Counted from the first letter of the stretch, positions 20,176 to 29,979 are shown. The stretch is 64,000 nt of DNA from Buchnera aphidicola (Aphis nerii) (GCF_005083105.1 NZ_CP034885.1:412449-476448); one strand, 5' to 3'. Made by a program: numbers and translations. The notes: generated by a model from the sequence alone, not told the origin.

Positions 20176-20904
20176 ATGATAAAAAAAAATATTTTAATCG
20201 TTTTGATACTGTTTATATATTCTTCAGCATATTCTCAAAATGTACAAAAAAACAAAATAATTGGAGAAAAAATATTTTATGAATATTGTAGAAAAAAATT
20301 AAAAAACAATGAATTTAATAACGCAATATTTTATCTAGAAAACATGCAAAAAAAAAATACTTCTAATATATACTTTGATAAAATTCAAATTAATTTAATT
20401 TATGCCTATTATAAAATTAAAAATTATAGTATGGCTCAAAAAAATATAGAGGAATTTATACAACTATATCCGAAACATCCAAATATTGATTATGTTATTT
20501 ATATAAAGAGTCTAATATATATGTCACTGGACAAAAACATTTTTTTAAATATTTTAAACATAAAAAATTACAAAAGTGATCCTATTTATGCAAAAAAAGC
20601 TTTTTTTGAATTGAAAAATTTTTTATATTTTTATCCAAAAAGTATATATATTATAAATGCTAAAAAAGATTTATTTAATTTAAAACAACGTTTATCAAAA
20701 TATGATTTTGAAATATTGAAATACTATTTCAATCATAAACACTATATAGCAGCGATTAATCGTGGCGAAGACATACTTAAAAAGTATCCAGAAACTTCAG
20801 TTGCAGTAGAAACACTAAAATATATTAAAAAATCTTTTGTCGAATTAAAAATATTCAATGCTGCTGAAAAAATATCTAAGATTATTTCATTAAATAAAGT
20901 TTAA
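20176..20904 (+). CDS. bamD: Outer membrane assembly factor BamD, lipobox lost
   Basis: Essential partner of BamA in inserting outer-membrane beta-barrels. 242 residues (E. coli 245) made of TPR-like helices: INLIYAYYKIKNYSMAQ, FIQLYPKHPNIDYVIY, FLYFYPKSIYI, RLSKYDFEILKYYF and a conserved C-terminal helix. The signal peptide (residues 1-20, hydrophobic ILIVLILFIYSSAYS) has no cysteine; the first Cys is residue 38. BamD of other enterics is a lipoprotein with LAGC at this point, so this copy cannot be lipidated and would be released by signal peptidase I or remain anchored by the signal. Confidence 0.93.
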   Translation: MIKKNILIVLILFIYSSAYSQNVQKNKIIGEKIFYEYCRKKLKNNEFNNAIFYLENMQKKNTSNIYFDKIQINLIYAYYKIKNYSMAQKNIEEFIQLYPKHPNIDYVIYIKSLIYMSLDKNIFLNILNIKNYKSDPIYAKKAFFELKNFLYFYPKSIYIINAKKDLFNLKQRLSKYDFEILKYYFNHKHYIAAINRGEDILKKYPETSVAVETLKYIKKSFVELKIFNAAEKISKIISLNKV

Positions 20905-21040
20905 AATACTTATATTAAATATAATATAAAAATTTTTTATATTATAATTTATAATTAAAATAATTTTAATTTTTAATAATTAAATTTTATTTTCAAAACA
21001 CTTTGATAGTTTAAACGTTATTTTTAAAAAAATTAAAAAC
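20905..21040. other. Short AT-only palindrome between bamD and alaS
   Basis: A 12-bp perfect inverted repeat TATAATATAAAA (20920-20931) / TTTTATATTATA (20935-20946) with a 3-nt loop. With no G-C pairs and no clean T tail it is a poor terminator; it might equally be a promoter-like AT stretch for alaS. Confidence 0.3.
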
Positions 21041-23686
21041 ATGAAAAATACAACAAATGAAATACGACAAAAATTTTTGAAATTTTTTGAAAAAAAAGGA
21101 CATACTATTCTTCCAAGCAGTTCTTTAATTCCAGCAAATGATTCTACATTACTATTTACTAATGCAGGTATGAACCAATTTAAAGATTTTTTTTTAAATA
21201 CCGAAAAAAAAAAATATTCTCGTATTACTACTGCACAACGTTGTTTAAGAACAGGTGGTAAACATAATGATTTAGAAAATGTTGGATATACTGAAAGACA
21301 TCATACATTTTTTGAAATGCTTGGAAATTTTAGTTTTGACGATTATTTCAAAAAAGAAGCAATTATGTATGCATGGGAATTATTAACTTCTAAAGAATGG
21401 TTTAATATTAATAAAAACAAATTATGGATTTCAGTATATAAGGATGATGAAGAAACATATAATATATGGCTTAATGTTATTAAAGTTCCCGCTGAACGTA
21501 TTATTAGAATAGGTGATAAAAATAATACTAAATATAATTCTGAAAATTTTTGGCAAATGGGAGATACTGGACCATGTGGTCCATGCACTGAAATATTTTA
21601 TAATTATAATATAAAAAAACATTATAATAGTAATGATTTTTTAGAAAATAAAAACGAATATTTTATTGAAATCTGGAATATTGTTTTTATAGAATATAAT
21701 CGTATTTCTTCTACAAAATTAATACCACTAAAATATAAATCTATAGATACAGGAATGGGGTTAGAAAGAATTGCTTCAGTGTTACAAAACGTCAAATCAA
21801 ATTATGAAATTGATATTTTTCAAAAATTAATCCACAATATATCTCATTTTAGTAATATAAAAAACTTAAATAATATATCTTTAAAAATAATTTCTGATCA
21901 TATCAGATCTTGTATATTTCTTATATATGAAAACATAATTCCATCAAATGAACATAGAGGATATATTTTAAGAAGAATTATTAGAAGAATGTTAAGGCAT
22001 GCTTACAAAATTGGAATAAAAAAAAATTTTTTTTACAAAATCGCACCTGTTTTAATTGAAAAATTAAGTGAAAATTTTAAGTTTTTAAAAGAAAAAGAAA
22101 AAAAAATTAAAGAAATATTAAAAATAGAAGAAATTCAATTTTCTGAAACTCTTGAAAAAGGTTTAAAAATATTAAACACAGAAATAAATAAAACCTCTAA
22201 TAAAAAAATTTCTGGAAAAACTGTTTTTCATCTTTATGATACATTTGGATTTCCTGTAGATCTAACATTAGATATTTGTCGTGAAAAAAAAATCAAAGTT
22301 GATCTTAATAGTTATTATTTAGAAAAAGAAAAACAAAAAAAACAATCAAATATAGGAAATAAATTTTATGAAAATTATAATAATATAATAAATATTAATG
22401 ATAACTGTATTTTTGAAGGATATAAAAAAAATATAATTACAGCATCAATAAAATATATTTATGTAAATAAAAATTCAGTTTCATCAATATCAGAAGGAGA
22501 AGATGGAATAATTTTTCTTGATAAAACATCTTTTTATCCAGAATCCGGTGGTCAAATAGGTGACATCGGTGAATTATATTATAAAAATTCACGTTTTATA
22601 GTTGAAAATACGAAAAAATATGGAAATACAATTGGACATATCGGTAAGGTTATTATAGGAACATTTAAAATTAATAACGTTTTATATACTAAAATTAATA
22701 AATTACATAGACATCAAATTCAAATTAATCATTCTGCTACTCATTTGCTCCATTCTGCGCTACGCAATATACTAGGAGAGGTAGTTGCCCAAAAGGGATC
22801 ATTAGTAACTAATACACGTCTAAGATTTGACTTTTCTTATCCTAAAATTTTAAATTTATCTGACATACAAAAAATTGAAAATATTGTAAATACAGAAATA
22901 CAAAAAAATAATTTAATTAAAGCTCAAAATTGTAGCTTAGAAGAAGCAAAAAAGAAAAAAGCAATAGCATTATTTGAAAATAAATATGATTCTATTGTTC
23001 GTGTCGTATTTATTAAAAATTTTTCAATCGAACTATGTGGTGGAACACATACAACACGAACAGGCAATATTGGATTATTTAAAATAATAGAACATTCAAG
23101 TATATCCTCTGGAATTAAAAGAATAGAAGCAATAACAGGATTTAAAGCAATAAAATTTCTTCATGATCAAGAAAACAATATAAAAAATATATCTATCTCT
23201 TTAAAAACCAAAAGTACTAATATTAAAGAAAAAATAGAAAAACTAATAATAAAAATTAAATATTTAGAAAATAAAGTAAATATGTTACAAGCAAAAGAAA
23301 ACAGATATCAAATTAAAAAAATGATTAAAAATATTGAAAATATAAAAGGAGCAAAATTATTAATTAATACATTTAAAAATTATGATTATCAATCATTAAG
23401 ATCCATAATTGATCAATTAAAAAAAGATTTAAAAAGTGCAATTATTATACTTATAAATAAAAATAATGATAATTTTAATATAATTACTGGAGTAACTAAG
23501 GATTTAATCGAACAGATAACTGCATTAGAAATCATTAAAAATTTTATTCAACATACTAATGGAAAAGGAGGTGGTAAAAAAGAAATTGCTGAAGGTGGTG
23601 GCTGTCTTAATATAATTAATTTATCTAAAATTTTAAAAATTATTAAGTCATGGATTAATTCCAAACTAAAAAATAAAAACACTTAG
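21041..23686 (+). CDS. alaS: Alanyl-tRNA synthetase
   Basis: Class II synthetase charging tRNA-Ala. 881 residues (E. coli 876). Motif 1-type LFTNAGMNQFKDFFL, the class II catalytic core (ERHHTFFEMLGNFSF), the editing domain with the zinc/water motif HSATHLLHSAL, and ELCGGTHTTRTG, then a coiled-coil and the C-terminal GGGKKEIAEGGG are present. Residues T-E-K-K-K near codon 57 are encoded by 11 consecutive As (21204-21214), read in frame. Next gene is csrA, as in E. coli. Confidence 0.99.
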   Translation: MKNTTNEIRQKFLKFFEKKGHTILPSSSLIPANDSTLLFTNAGMNQFKDFFLNTEKKKYSRITTAQRCLRTGGKHNDLENVGYTERHHTFFEMLGNFSFDDYFKKEAIMYAWELLTSKEWFNINKNKLWISVYKDDEETYNIWLNVIKVPAERIIRIGDKNNTKYNSENFWQMGDTGPCGPCTEIFYNYNIKKHYNSNDFLENKNEYFIEIWNIVFIEYNRISSTKLIPLKYKSIDTGMGLERIASVLQNVKSNYEIDIFQKLIHNISHFSNIKNLNNISLKIISDHIRSCIFLIYENIIPSNEHRGYILRRIIRRMLRHAYKIGIKKNFFYKIAPVLIEKLSENFKFLKEKEKKIKEILKIEEIQFSETLEKGLKILNTEINKTSNKKISGKTVFHLYDTFGFPVDLTLDICREKKIKVDLNSYYLEKEKQKKQSNIGNKFYENYNNIININDNCIFEGYKKNIITASIKYIYVNKNSVSSISEGEDGIIFLDKTSFYPESGGQIGDIGELYYKNSRFIVENTKKYGNTIGHIGKVIIGTFKINNVLYTKINKLHRHQIQINHSATHLLHSALRNILGEVVAQKGSLVTNTRLRFDFSYPKILNLSDIQKIENIVNTEIQKNNLIKAQNCSLEEAKKKKAIALFENKYDSIVRVVFIKNFSIELCGGTHTTRTGNIGLFKIIEHSSISSGIKRIEAITGFKAIKFLHDQENNIKNISISLKTKSTNIKEKIEKLIIKIKYLENKVNMLQAKENRYQIKKMIKNIENIKGAKLLINTFKNYDYQSLRSIIDQLKKDLKSAIIILINKNNDNFNIITGVTKDLIEQITALEIIKNFIQHTNGKGGGKKEIAEGGGCLNIINLSKILKIIKSWINSKLKNKNT

Positions 23687-23800
23687 TTTAAAACTACATT
23701 AATATATTCTTTGATATATATCAATATAGTATAATAACATATTATTTAAAATATTTAATAGTCTATATTTGGCTCTGTATTATTTTAATTTTAAGAATCA

Positions 23801-23835
23801 GATAGGATGAACTCTTTTATTTCAAGGAACAAAGA
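23801..23835 (+). promoter_or_regulatory. csrA leader with two GGA motifs
   Basis: GATAGGATGA (GGA 23805-23807) and TCAAGGAACA (GGA 23826-23828) lie 30 and 10 bases before the csrA ATG; the second is also the ribosome-binding site. In E. coli CsrA represses its own translation by binding such GGA sites. Autoregulation here is inference. Confidence 0.4.
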
Positions 23836-24021
23836 ATGCTTATTCTAACTCGTCGAGTTGGCGAAACATTGATAATTGGCGATGAAATAACTGTAACAGT
23901 ACTAGGAGTAAAAGGTAACCAAGTTCGAATTGGTGTAAATGCTCCTAAAGAAGTTTCAGTTCATCGTGAAGAAATATATCAACGTATTCAAGCGGAAAAA
24001 AAACAACAAAAAAATCAATAA
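23836..24021 (+). CDS. csrA: RNA-binding regulator CsrA
   Basis: Homodimeric post-transcriptional regulator that binds GGA motifs in mRNA leaders. 61 residues, same as E. coli, and nearly identical through [18 protein letters not shown] and [19 protein letters not shown], which include the beta-1 and beta-5 RNA-binding edges. The Lys/Gln-rich tail differs. CsrB/CsrC and BarA/UvrY were not seen in this window. It is one of the few regulators Buchnera keeps; followed by a strong terminator. Confidence 0.99.
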   Translation: MLILTRRVGETLIIGDEITVTVLGVKGNQVRIGVNAPKEVSVHREEIYQRIQAEKKQQKNQ

Positions 24022-24028
24022 TAAATAC

Positions 24029-24063
24029 TGCATCTTACTATTTTTAAGTAAGATGCATTTTTT
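24029..24063 (+). terminator. Intrinsic terminator after csrA
   Basis: Perfect 11-bp stem TGCATCTTACT/AGTAAGATGCA with 7-nt loop followed directly by six Ts. The strongest terminator in the window. Confidence 0.92.
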
Positions 24064-24102
24064 ATTAATATAAAACAATTTATTATTTATCTTAAAAAAA
24101 AA

Positions 24103-24138
24103 TTGACTTATATTTAAAAAAAAGTAAAATTATATAAT
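24103..24138 (+). promoter_or_regulatory. Likely sigma-70 promoter for the tRNA-Ser/tRNA-Arg unit
   Basis: TTGACT at 24103-24108 resembles a -35 box. TAAAAT at 24125-24130 follows with a 16-nt spacer; an exact TATAAT at 24133-24138 sits 24 bases away and just eight bases before the tRNA 5' end. The csrA terminator upstream makes a separate promoter for the tRNAs necessary. Confidence 0.5.
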
Positions 24139-24146
24139 AAAAAACA

Positions 24147-24236
24147 GGTGAAGTGGCCGAGAGGATTAAGGCGCTCCCCTGCTAAGGGAGTATGTAGAAA
24201 AACTCTGCATCGAGGGTTCGAATCCCTCTTTCACCG
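24147..24236 (+). tRNA. serV: tRNA-Ser(GCU)
   Basis: Class II tRNA of 90 bases with acceptor GGTGAAG/TTTCACC (one G-U), D arm GCCGAGAGG, anticodon GCT in CCTGCTAAG, long variable arm and T loop TTCGAAT; discriminator G, no encoded CCA. It reads AGC/AGU. Same order csrA-serV-argV-gshA as E. coli. Confidence 0.96.
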
Positions 24237-24246
24237 AAATCATATT

Positions 24247-24320
24247 GCATCCGTAGCTCAGTTGGATAGAGTACTCGGCTACGAACCGAGCGGTCGGAGG
24301 TTCGAATCCTTCCGGATGCA
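24247..24320 (+). tRNA. argV: tRNA-Arg(ACG)
   Basis: Acceptor GCATCCG/CGGATGC, anticodon ACG in GGCTACGAACC, T stem GGAGG/CCTTC with one G-U pair; 74 bases, discriminator A, CCA not encoded. A34 must be converted to inosine by TadA to read CGU/CGC/CGA. Single copy here where E. coli has four in tandem. Confidence 0.97.
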
Positions 24321-24408
24321 AAATAACTAATTCTAACCAAGTATTTATCATCCTAAATAATAAAAAGTTTTTTAAAATTAATTAAAAATTAAAACTTAGG
24401 AGAAAAAA

Positions 24409-25932
24409 TTGATAGAGGATATCTCAAAAAAAATTAATTGGCTAGAAAAAAATTCATTTATATTAAAATACATTAATCGAGGCATTGAACGAGAAACTTT
24501 AAGAATTAAAAAAAATGGAGATTTTTCTAATACTCAACATCCACATAACATTGGTGCTGCATTAACACATAGATGGATTACAACTGATTTTTCTGAAAAT
24601 TTATTAGAATTCATTACTCCTGTAACTAATAATATAGATTATTTATTAAACTTTTTAAAAGATCTTCATTCTTTTGTAGCATTTAAAAACCAAAAAGAAC
24701 TAATGTGGCCTTTTAGTATCCCATATATTTATAAAAAATCAACAAATATACAAATAGCAAAATATGGAAAATCCAATTATGGAGCACTTAAAACTATTTA
24801 TCGAAAAGGTTTGAAAATAAGGTATGGTGATTTAAAAAATACTATTTCAGGTATACATTATAACTTTTCATTACCAAAAATATTTTGGAAAAAAGATAAT
24901 ATAGATAATATATCATCTGGTTATTTAAATTTAATTCGTAATTACTATCGATTTGGTTGGATTATTCCATATTTATTTGGATCATCACCTGCAATATCAA
25001 AATATTTTTTGACAAATCAAAAATATACATTTCAAAAAAACAAAGAAGGTTTATTATATTTACCTTGGGCAACTTCTCTCCGTATTAGTGACATGGGATA
25101 TACTAGTACTTCTATTACTGATTTAAAAATAACATTCAATGATTTAGATTCATACATAAAATGTTTAAAAAAAGCAATGAACACTCCCTCAAAAAAATTT
25201 GCTGATTTAGGATTAACTGATAAGTTAGGAAAATTACAACAATTAAATACTAACATATTACAATTAGAAAATGAACTATATACACAAATTAGACCTAAAA
25301 GAACAATTAATTATGGAGAATCACTTCTAGATGCGTTAAAAAATAGAGGGATTGAATACGTAGAAATACGTTCTTTAGATATAAATCCATTTTCATCAAT
25401 TGGAATCAATAAAAATCAAATACTTTTATTAGATTTATTTTTAATTTGGTGTGCTTTAATTGAAGCCCCAAAAAACAAAAAGACAGATTTTCACTTTATT
25501 GATAAAAATTGGAAAAAAGTTACTTTTGAAGGTAGAAAACCAAATCAAAAAATTTATATTAATAATAAAAAATACAAACTAAAACAAATTGGAGAACGAA
25601 TATTTAAAGATTTAAAAAAAATTGCTATTATCTTCGATAATCAACAAAAAAATTCAGAATATCAACAAGTATGTGATAAAAAAATACTTTTCTTCAAAGA
25701 TCCAGAATTAACTTATTCAGCTCAATTTTTAAAGTTATTTATTACAACAAATAAAATAAATAAAATAGGATTAAATTTAGCTAATACATATCATAATCAA
25801 CTAATTAATGAATTCAATTATAATACACACATAAAAAATTTTGAACATGAAACTATTAATTCTCATAAAAAACAAATAGAAATAGAAGAAAAAGAAATAT
25901 TATCTTTAAAAGATTATTTGAAAAAAAGATAA
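24409..25932 (+). CDS. gshA: Glutamate-cysteine ligase
   Basis: First step of glutathione synthesis. 507 residues (E. coli 518) with [16 protein letters not shown]-type [41 protein letters not shown] and [12 protein letters not shown]. The start is TTG 24409, preceded by TAGGAG at a good distance; E. coli gshA also begins with TTG, so a low-efficiency start appears conserved. The C-terminal region is more diverged. Supplied with cysteine by the cys cluster 14 kb away. Confidence 0.97.
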   Translation: MIEDISKKINWLEKNSFILKYINRGIERETLRIKKNGDFSNTQHPHNIGAALTHRWITTDFSENLLEFITPVTNNIDYLLNFLKDLHSFVAFKNQKELMWPFSIPYIYKKSTNIQIAKYGKSNYGALKTIYRKGLKIRYGDLKNTISGIHYNFSLPKIFWKKDNIDNISSGYLNLIRNYYRFGWIIPYLFGSSPAISKYFLTNQKYTFQKNKEGLLYLPWATSLRISDMGYTSTSITDLKITFNDLDSYIKCLKKAMNTPSKKFADLGLTDKLGKLQQLNTNILQLENELYTQIRPKRTINYGESLLDALKNRGIEYVEIRSLDINPFSSIGINKNQILLLDLFLIWCALIEAPKNKKTDFHFIDKNWKKVTFEGRKPNQKIYINNKKYKLKQIGERIFKDLKKIAIIFDNQQKNSEYQQVCDKKILFFKDPELTYSAQFLKLFITTNKINKIGLNLANTYHNQLINEFNYNTHIKNFEHETINSHKKQIEIEEKEILSLKDYLKKR

Positions 25933-25939
25933 TTTATTA

Positions 25940-25962
25940 TCCCATGCTAAATTAACATGGGA
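25940..25962 (+). terminator. Hairpin after gshA
   Basis: Perfect 7-bp stem TCCCATG/CATGGGA with a 9-nt loop eight bases after the gshA stop. No T run follows, so termination would be weak. Confidence 0.4.
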
Positions 25963-26029
25963 AATTATTAATAATTTGATAATTTAATATAATTATTCAT
26001 GTTAGTATTAAGACACTAAAAATATTCTT

Positions 26030-26051
26030 AAAAATAGATATGAAATATCTA
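26030..26051 (-). terminator. Possible terminator after metK
   Basis: Minus-strand 7-bp stem TAGATAT/ATATCTA with 3-nt loop followed by five Ts, nine bases beyond the metK stop. Only one G-C pair, hence weak. Confidence 0.4.
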
Positions 26052-26059
26052 TAAAAATT

Positions 26060-27199
26060 TTACTGAGATAACTCATCTACTTTATCTAATTTTTCCCATG
26101 GAAATTCTTCTCTTCCAAAATGTCCATAAACAGACGTTTGCAAATAAATAGGTTTAAGTAAACCAAGCATTTTAATTAATCCATATGGTCGTAAGTCAAA
26201 AATATCTCGAACTAAATTAATTAATGCTTTATTACTAACTTTGCCAGTTTGAAAAGTTTCAATCATAATGGAAGTAGGTTTAGCAATTCCAATTGCATAT
26301 GATAATTGAATTTCACAACGATCAGCTAAACCTGCAGCTACAATGTTTTTAGCTACATATCTAGCAGCATATGCTGCAGATCGATCTACCTTGGAAGGAT
26401 CTTTTCCTGAAAAAGCCCCTCCTCCATGTCTGGACATACCACCATATGTATCTACGATAATTTTACGACCTGTTAAACCGCAATCTCCCATCGGACCTCC
26501 AATCACAAATCTTCCGGTAGGGTTAATAAAAAATTTAGTATTTTGTGTTAACCATTTTTTCGGTAAAACTGGTTTTATAATTTCTTCCATTACAGCTTCT
26601 TTTAAAATATTCTGACTAATATTTTCCTCATGTTGAGTTGAAAAAACAACTGTATCAATTCCTACTATATTCCAATTTTTATATTTAAATGTTACTTGAC
26701 TTTTAGCATCAGGTCTTAACCAAGGTAAAATATTTTTTTTTCTTAATTCAGACTGTCTTCTAACTAATAAATGAGCATAAGTAATAGGAGCAGGCATTAA
26801 AACATCTGTTTCATTAGTAGCATATCCGAAAATAATTCCTTGATCTCCAGCACCTTGTTCTAGGGGATCAAAACGATCAACTCCTTGATTAATATCAGGT
26901 GATTGTTTCCCTATAGCACTTAATATTGCACAAGAATTTGCGTCAAAACCTGTATCAGAATTAACATAACCAATATTATTAATAGTATTCCGGGTGATTT
27001 CTTCAACGTCGACCCAAGCAGTAGTAGTAATTTCACCACCAATTAAAACCATTCCTGTTTTCACATAAGTTTCACAAGCAACTCTTGCTTTAATATCTTG
27101 CTTTATAATTTCATCTAATAAAGCATCTGAAATTTGATCAGCAATTTTATCTGGATGACCTTCTGAAACAGATTCAGAAGTAAAAAGATATTCATTCAT
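26060..27199 (-). CDS. metK: S-adenosylmethionine synthetase
   Basis: Makes SAM from methionine and ATP, needed by the methyltransferases in this window (RlmE, TrmD, RsmE) and the radical-SAM enzymes QueE and MiaB. 379 residues (E. coli 384) with [28 protein letters not shown], the P-loop-like [18 protein letters not shown] and [10 protein letters not shown]. No lesions. Divergent from endA, as in E. coli. Confidence 0.99.
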   Translation of the reverse strand: MNEYLFTSESVSEGHPDKIADQISDALLDEIIKQDIKARVACETYVKTGMVLIGGEITTTAWVDVEEITRNTINNIGYVNSDTGFDANSCAILSAIGKQSPDINQGVDRFDPLEQGAGDQGIIFGYATNETDVLMPAPITYAHLLVRRQSELRKKNILPWLRPDAKSQVTFKYKNWNIVGIDTVVFSTQHEENISQNILKEAVMEEIIKPVLPKKWLTQNTKFFINPTGRFVIGGPMGDCGLTGRKIIVDTYGGMSRHGGGAFSGKDPSKVDRSAAYAARYVAKNIVAAGLADRCEIQLSYAIGIAKPTSIMIETFQTGKVSNKALINLVRDIFDLRPYGLIKMLGLLKPIYLQTSVYGHFGREEFPWEKLDKVDELSQ

Positions 27200-27405
27200 T
27201 ATATTTTGTATTCCTTTTCATTTAAAAATCTATTAAAATTAGTAAAAATACATTTAATTTAATATTTTTTATATAAAATATTTAAGTTAAAATGTATGCT
27301 AATATATATATTATTTTAAATATACTTATTTAAAGTAATACTTAAATAAAGTGTTTTAAAAATAAATAATTAATACCTTATAAATATAATTAACAGTACA
27401 AAAAC

Positions 27406-28115
27406 ATGATAAAAAAAATATTTCTTATCCTAATTAGTATATTTTTTTTTTAATTATAATTAAAAAAAACAATGTTAAAAAAAATAATGTAAAAAATTTT
27501 CAACAAGCAAAAATTTTAGCAATTAAAATACATAAAAATGCTCCTGGAACATTTTATTGCGGATGTAAAATTATTTGGAAAAACAAAAAAGGTATACCCA
27601 ATTTATCATCATGTGGTTATAAAATTCGAAAAAATAAAAATCGAGCCACAAGAATTGAATGGGAACATGTTGTTCCAGCATGGAAATTTGGGCATCAAAA
27701 AAAATGTTGGAAAAAGGGAGGTAGAAAAAAATGTATTAAAGATAGAAATTTTCAAAAAATTGAAATTGATTTGCATAATTTACAACCTTCTATAGGAGAA
27801 ATTAACGCAGATAGATCTAATTTTATGTACACTGAATTAAATAGTAAAATTCAACAATATGGTAAATGTAGCATGAAAATTGATTTTAAAAAAAAATTAG
27901 TAGAACCACCTAAAATAGCTAAAGGTGCTATAGCTAGAACTTATTTTTATATGAGCAAAATATATAATATTAAATTATCTAAAAAAGAAAAAAGACTATT
28001 TAACAAATGGAATATAAATTTTCCAGTAACCAAATGGGAATGTATAAGAGAAAATTTAATATTTAAAATACAAGGTAATCACAATAACTATGTTTACAAA
28101 AAATGTCATAAATAA
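27406..28115 (+). pseudogene. endA: Endonuclease I (EndA), signal peptide frameshifted at a 10-T tract
   Basis: Periplasmic non-specific DNA endonuclease. ATG 27406 starts a signal peptide [15 protein letters not shown] that hits TAA right after ten Ts (27442-27451). The other frame is open from 27438 to 28115 and encodes the whole mature enzyme: [27 protein letters not shown] with the catalytic His, [20 protein letters not shown] and QGNHNNYV. One extra T yields 236 residues (E. coli 235). Mature-domain codons carry no stop, which argues for recent or tolerated damage. The gene overlaps no other and rsmE follows after 20 bases. Could be a slippage-rescued gene rather than a true pseudogene. 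Confidence 0.85.
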
Positions 28116-28135
28116 AACATTATTTTTATAAGAAA

Positions 28136-28873
28136 ATGAAAAAACGTATTCCACGTGTTTATATTGATAAACATTTTAAAATCAATGAAACAATAATTTT
28201 AGATTCATCTAATACACACTATATAATAAAAGTATTACGTATGAATTCACAAGATATATTAGAAATATTTAATAATACAAATTATATTTTTTTATCTAAA
28301 ATTATCAGTATACGAAAAAATATAGCAACTATTTTAATTTTAGATAAAGAAAAAAAAAATATCGAATCACCATTGTTTATTCATTTAGGTTTAGTTATTT
28401 CGAAAAATAAAAAAATGAATTTTGCTATTCAAAAATCTGTTGAATTAGGCGTTAATATAATTACTCCAATATTTTCAAGATATTCCAATGTTAGTAAAAG
28501 TAAAAAAAATATTTTAAAAAAAAATATTTACTGGAAAAACGTGATAATTTCTGCATGTCAACAATGCAAACGTAATATTATTCCACAAATTAATAATGCA
28601 GAAGAAATTGATATATGGTGTGAACAATCTAATAAAAAAGAAATAAAAATTGTTTTAGATCCAAAATCTACTAAAAATATCAACCAAATTTATAAAAATG
28701 TCAATTGTGTTAGATTACTAGTTGGTTCTGAAGGTGGTTTTTCATTATTAGAAATGGAAAAAATAATTCAATATAAATTTATTCCAATTAAATTAGGACC
28801 AAGAATTTTAAGAACAGAAACAGCAGCGATTGCAGCAATAACTGCTTTACAAATAAAATTTGGTGATTTATAA
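28136..28873 (+). CDS. rsmE: 16S rRNA m3U1498 methyltransferase RsmE
   Basis: SPOUT-class methyltransferase acting on U1498 of 16S rRNA. 245 residues (E. coli 243): N-terminal PUA-like domain (RIPRVYID, HYIIKVLRM) and a knot domain with KSVELGVNIITPIFS, LVGSEGGFS and the C-terminal LGPRILRTETAAIAAI. It follows endA by 20 bases; the next E. coli gene, gshB, is not here. Confidence 0.97.
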   Translation: MKKRIPRVYIDKHFKINETIILDSSNTHYIIKVLRMNSQDILEIFNNTNYIFLSKIISIRKNIATILILDKEKKNIESPLFIHLGLVISKNKKMNFAIQKSVELGVNIITPIFSRYSNVSKSKKNILKKNIYWKNVIISACQQCKRNIIPQINNAEEIDIWCEQSNKKEIKIVLDPKSTKNINQIYKNVNCVRLLVGSEGGFSLLEMEKIIQYKFIPIKLGPRILRTETAAIAAITALQIKFGDL

Positions 28874-28958
28874 AAAATTAAAATATAAAAATATTTAAAA
28901 AACTTATTTCAAAATAAATATTTATAAAATACATTTAAATAATTTAAATATAGATGAT

Positions 28959-29621
28959 TTATTTTTTTATAATTTTTACACCATTATTTGTACCCATTAA
29001 TACTATATCTGCACCTCTTAAAGCAAATAAACCAACAGTGACCACTCCTGGTAATAAATTAATTTTTTTTTCTATTGAAATAGGATCATGAATATTTAAA
29101 TTATATATATCTAAAATTATATTTCCATTTTCTGTAATAACATTTTTTCTTATTTTTGGATGTCCACCTATTTTAATTATTTCATTTGAAATAAACGATG
29201 AAGCTATAGGAATAACTTCAATAGGTAATGGAAAAGTGCCTAAAACATCTACTTTTTTTGTTTTATCTATAATACAAACAAATTTTTTAGCAATAGCAGC
29301 TATAATTTTTTCTTTAGTTAAAGCTGCACCTCCACCTTTTATCATTTGCATATTACTATTTATTTCATCAGCACTATCAATATAAACTTCTAATGAATTA
29401 AAAGTATTTAAATTTAAAATATTATTAATTCCTTTTTCTTTTAATAATAATGTTGAAGCATTTGAACTGGAAATTACTCCAGATATTAAATGTTTTATTG
29501 TACTTAAGGCTTCAATAAAATAAAATACAGTACTTCCTGTACCCACTCCAATGACTGTACCTGGTTTAATATAATTTAATGCAGCCCATGCTGCTTTTTT
29601 TTTAAACTCATTTAAATTCAT
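28959..29621 (-). CDS. rpiA: Ribose-5-phosphate isomerase A
   Basis: Interconverts ribose-5-P and ribulose-5-P in the pentose phosphate pathway. 220 residues (E. coli 219). GVGTGSTVFYFIEAL, SSNAS, DSADEIN, KGGGAALTKEKI and GVVTVGLFALRGADIVLMG match the substrate-binding loops, with the catalytic Glu in TKEKI. Intact single-gene unit. Confidence 0.98.
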   Translation of the reverse strand: MNLNEFKKKAAWAALNYIKPGTVIGVGTGSTVFYFIEALSTIKHLISGVISSSNASTLLLKEKGINNILNLNTFNSLEVYIDSADEINSNMQMIKGGGAALTKEKIIAAIAKKFVCIIDKTKKVDVLGTFPLPIEVIPIASSFISNEIIKIGGHPKIRKNVITENGNIILDIYNLNIHDPISIEKKINLLPGVVTVGLFALRGADIVLMGTNNGVKIIKK

Positions 29622-29777
29622 AATATAAAAACCTATTTTATTTTACATAAATATTCTAAAATAAAAAGATCATAAATTTTTAAATATAAAAAAATATTAT
29701 TGTCAAAAAATATAATAAAACGATACTAAATTTAAATAATTTATATTTATTAGAAATTTAAAAAAGAATTATTTAGA

Positions 29778-29852
29778 TGGCTGGGGTACCTGGATTCGAA
29801 CCAGGGATGCCGGTATCAAAAACCGGTGCCTTAACCACTTGGCTATACCCCA
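29778..29852 (-). tRNA. glnU: tRNA-Gln(UUG)
   Basis: Acceptor TGGGGTA/TACCCCA, anticodon TTG in TTTTTGATA, T loop TTCGAAT, discriminator G followed by an encoded CCA (complement of 29778-29780). It is the only tRNA of the six in this window with a templated CCA. Third member of the metT-leuW-glnU type cluster; the further Gln and Met copies of E. coli are lost. Confidence 0.96.
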
Positions 29853-29875
29853 AAAAAAGGAAAATAATTTAAATA

Positions 29876-29957
29876 TACGGGAGGCGAGATTTGAACTCGC
29901 ACACCTTTCGGCGCCAGAACCTAAATCTGGTGCGTCTACCTATTTCGCCACTCCCGC
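29876..29957 (-). tRNA. leuW: tRNA-Leu(UAG)
   Basis: Class II tRNA, acceptor GCGGGAG/CTCCCGT with a first-position G-U pair, anticodon TAG in ATTTAGGTT, long variable arm, discriminator A, no encoded CCA. Middle gene of the three-tRNA cluster, 23 bases from each neighbour. Confidence 0.96.
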
Positions 29958-29979
29958 ATAATAATAAAACTTTAATTTA

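Noticed and set aside
20320..20340. bamD runs of As as another frameshift site
   Set aside because: The frame stays open and aligned with BamD on both sides, so no lesion.
24148..24351. Open frames of about 60 codons on both strands
   Set aside because: They lie across tRNA-Ser and tRNA-Arg and read structured RNA sequence as protein; no ribosome-binding site.
27538..27795. An 85-codon plus-strand frame starting [10 protein letters not shown]
   Set aside because: It is an alternative frame inside the endA mature region; the EndA frame has conserved motifs throughout.
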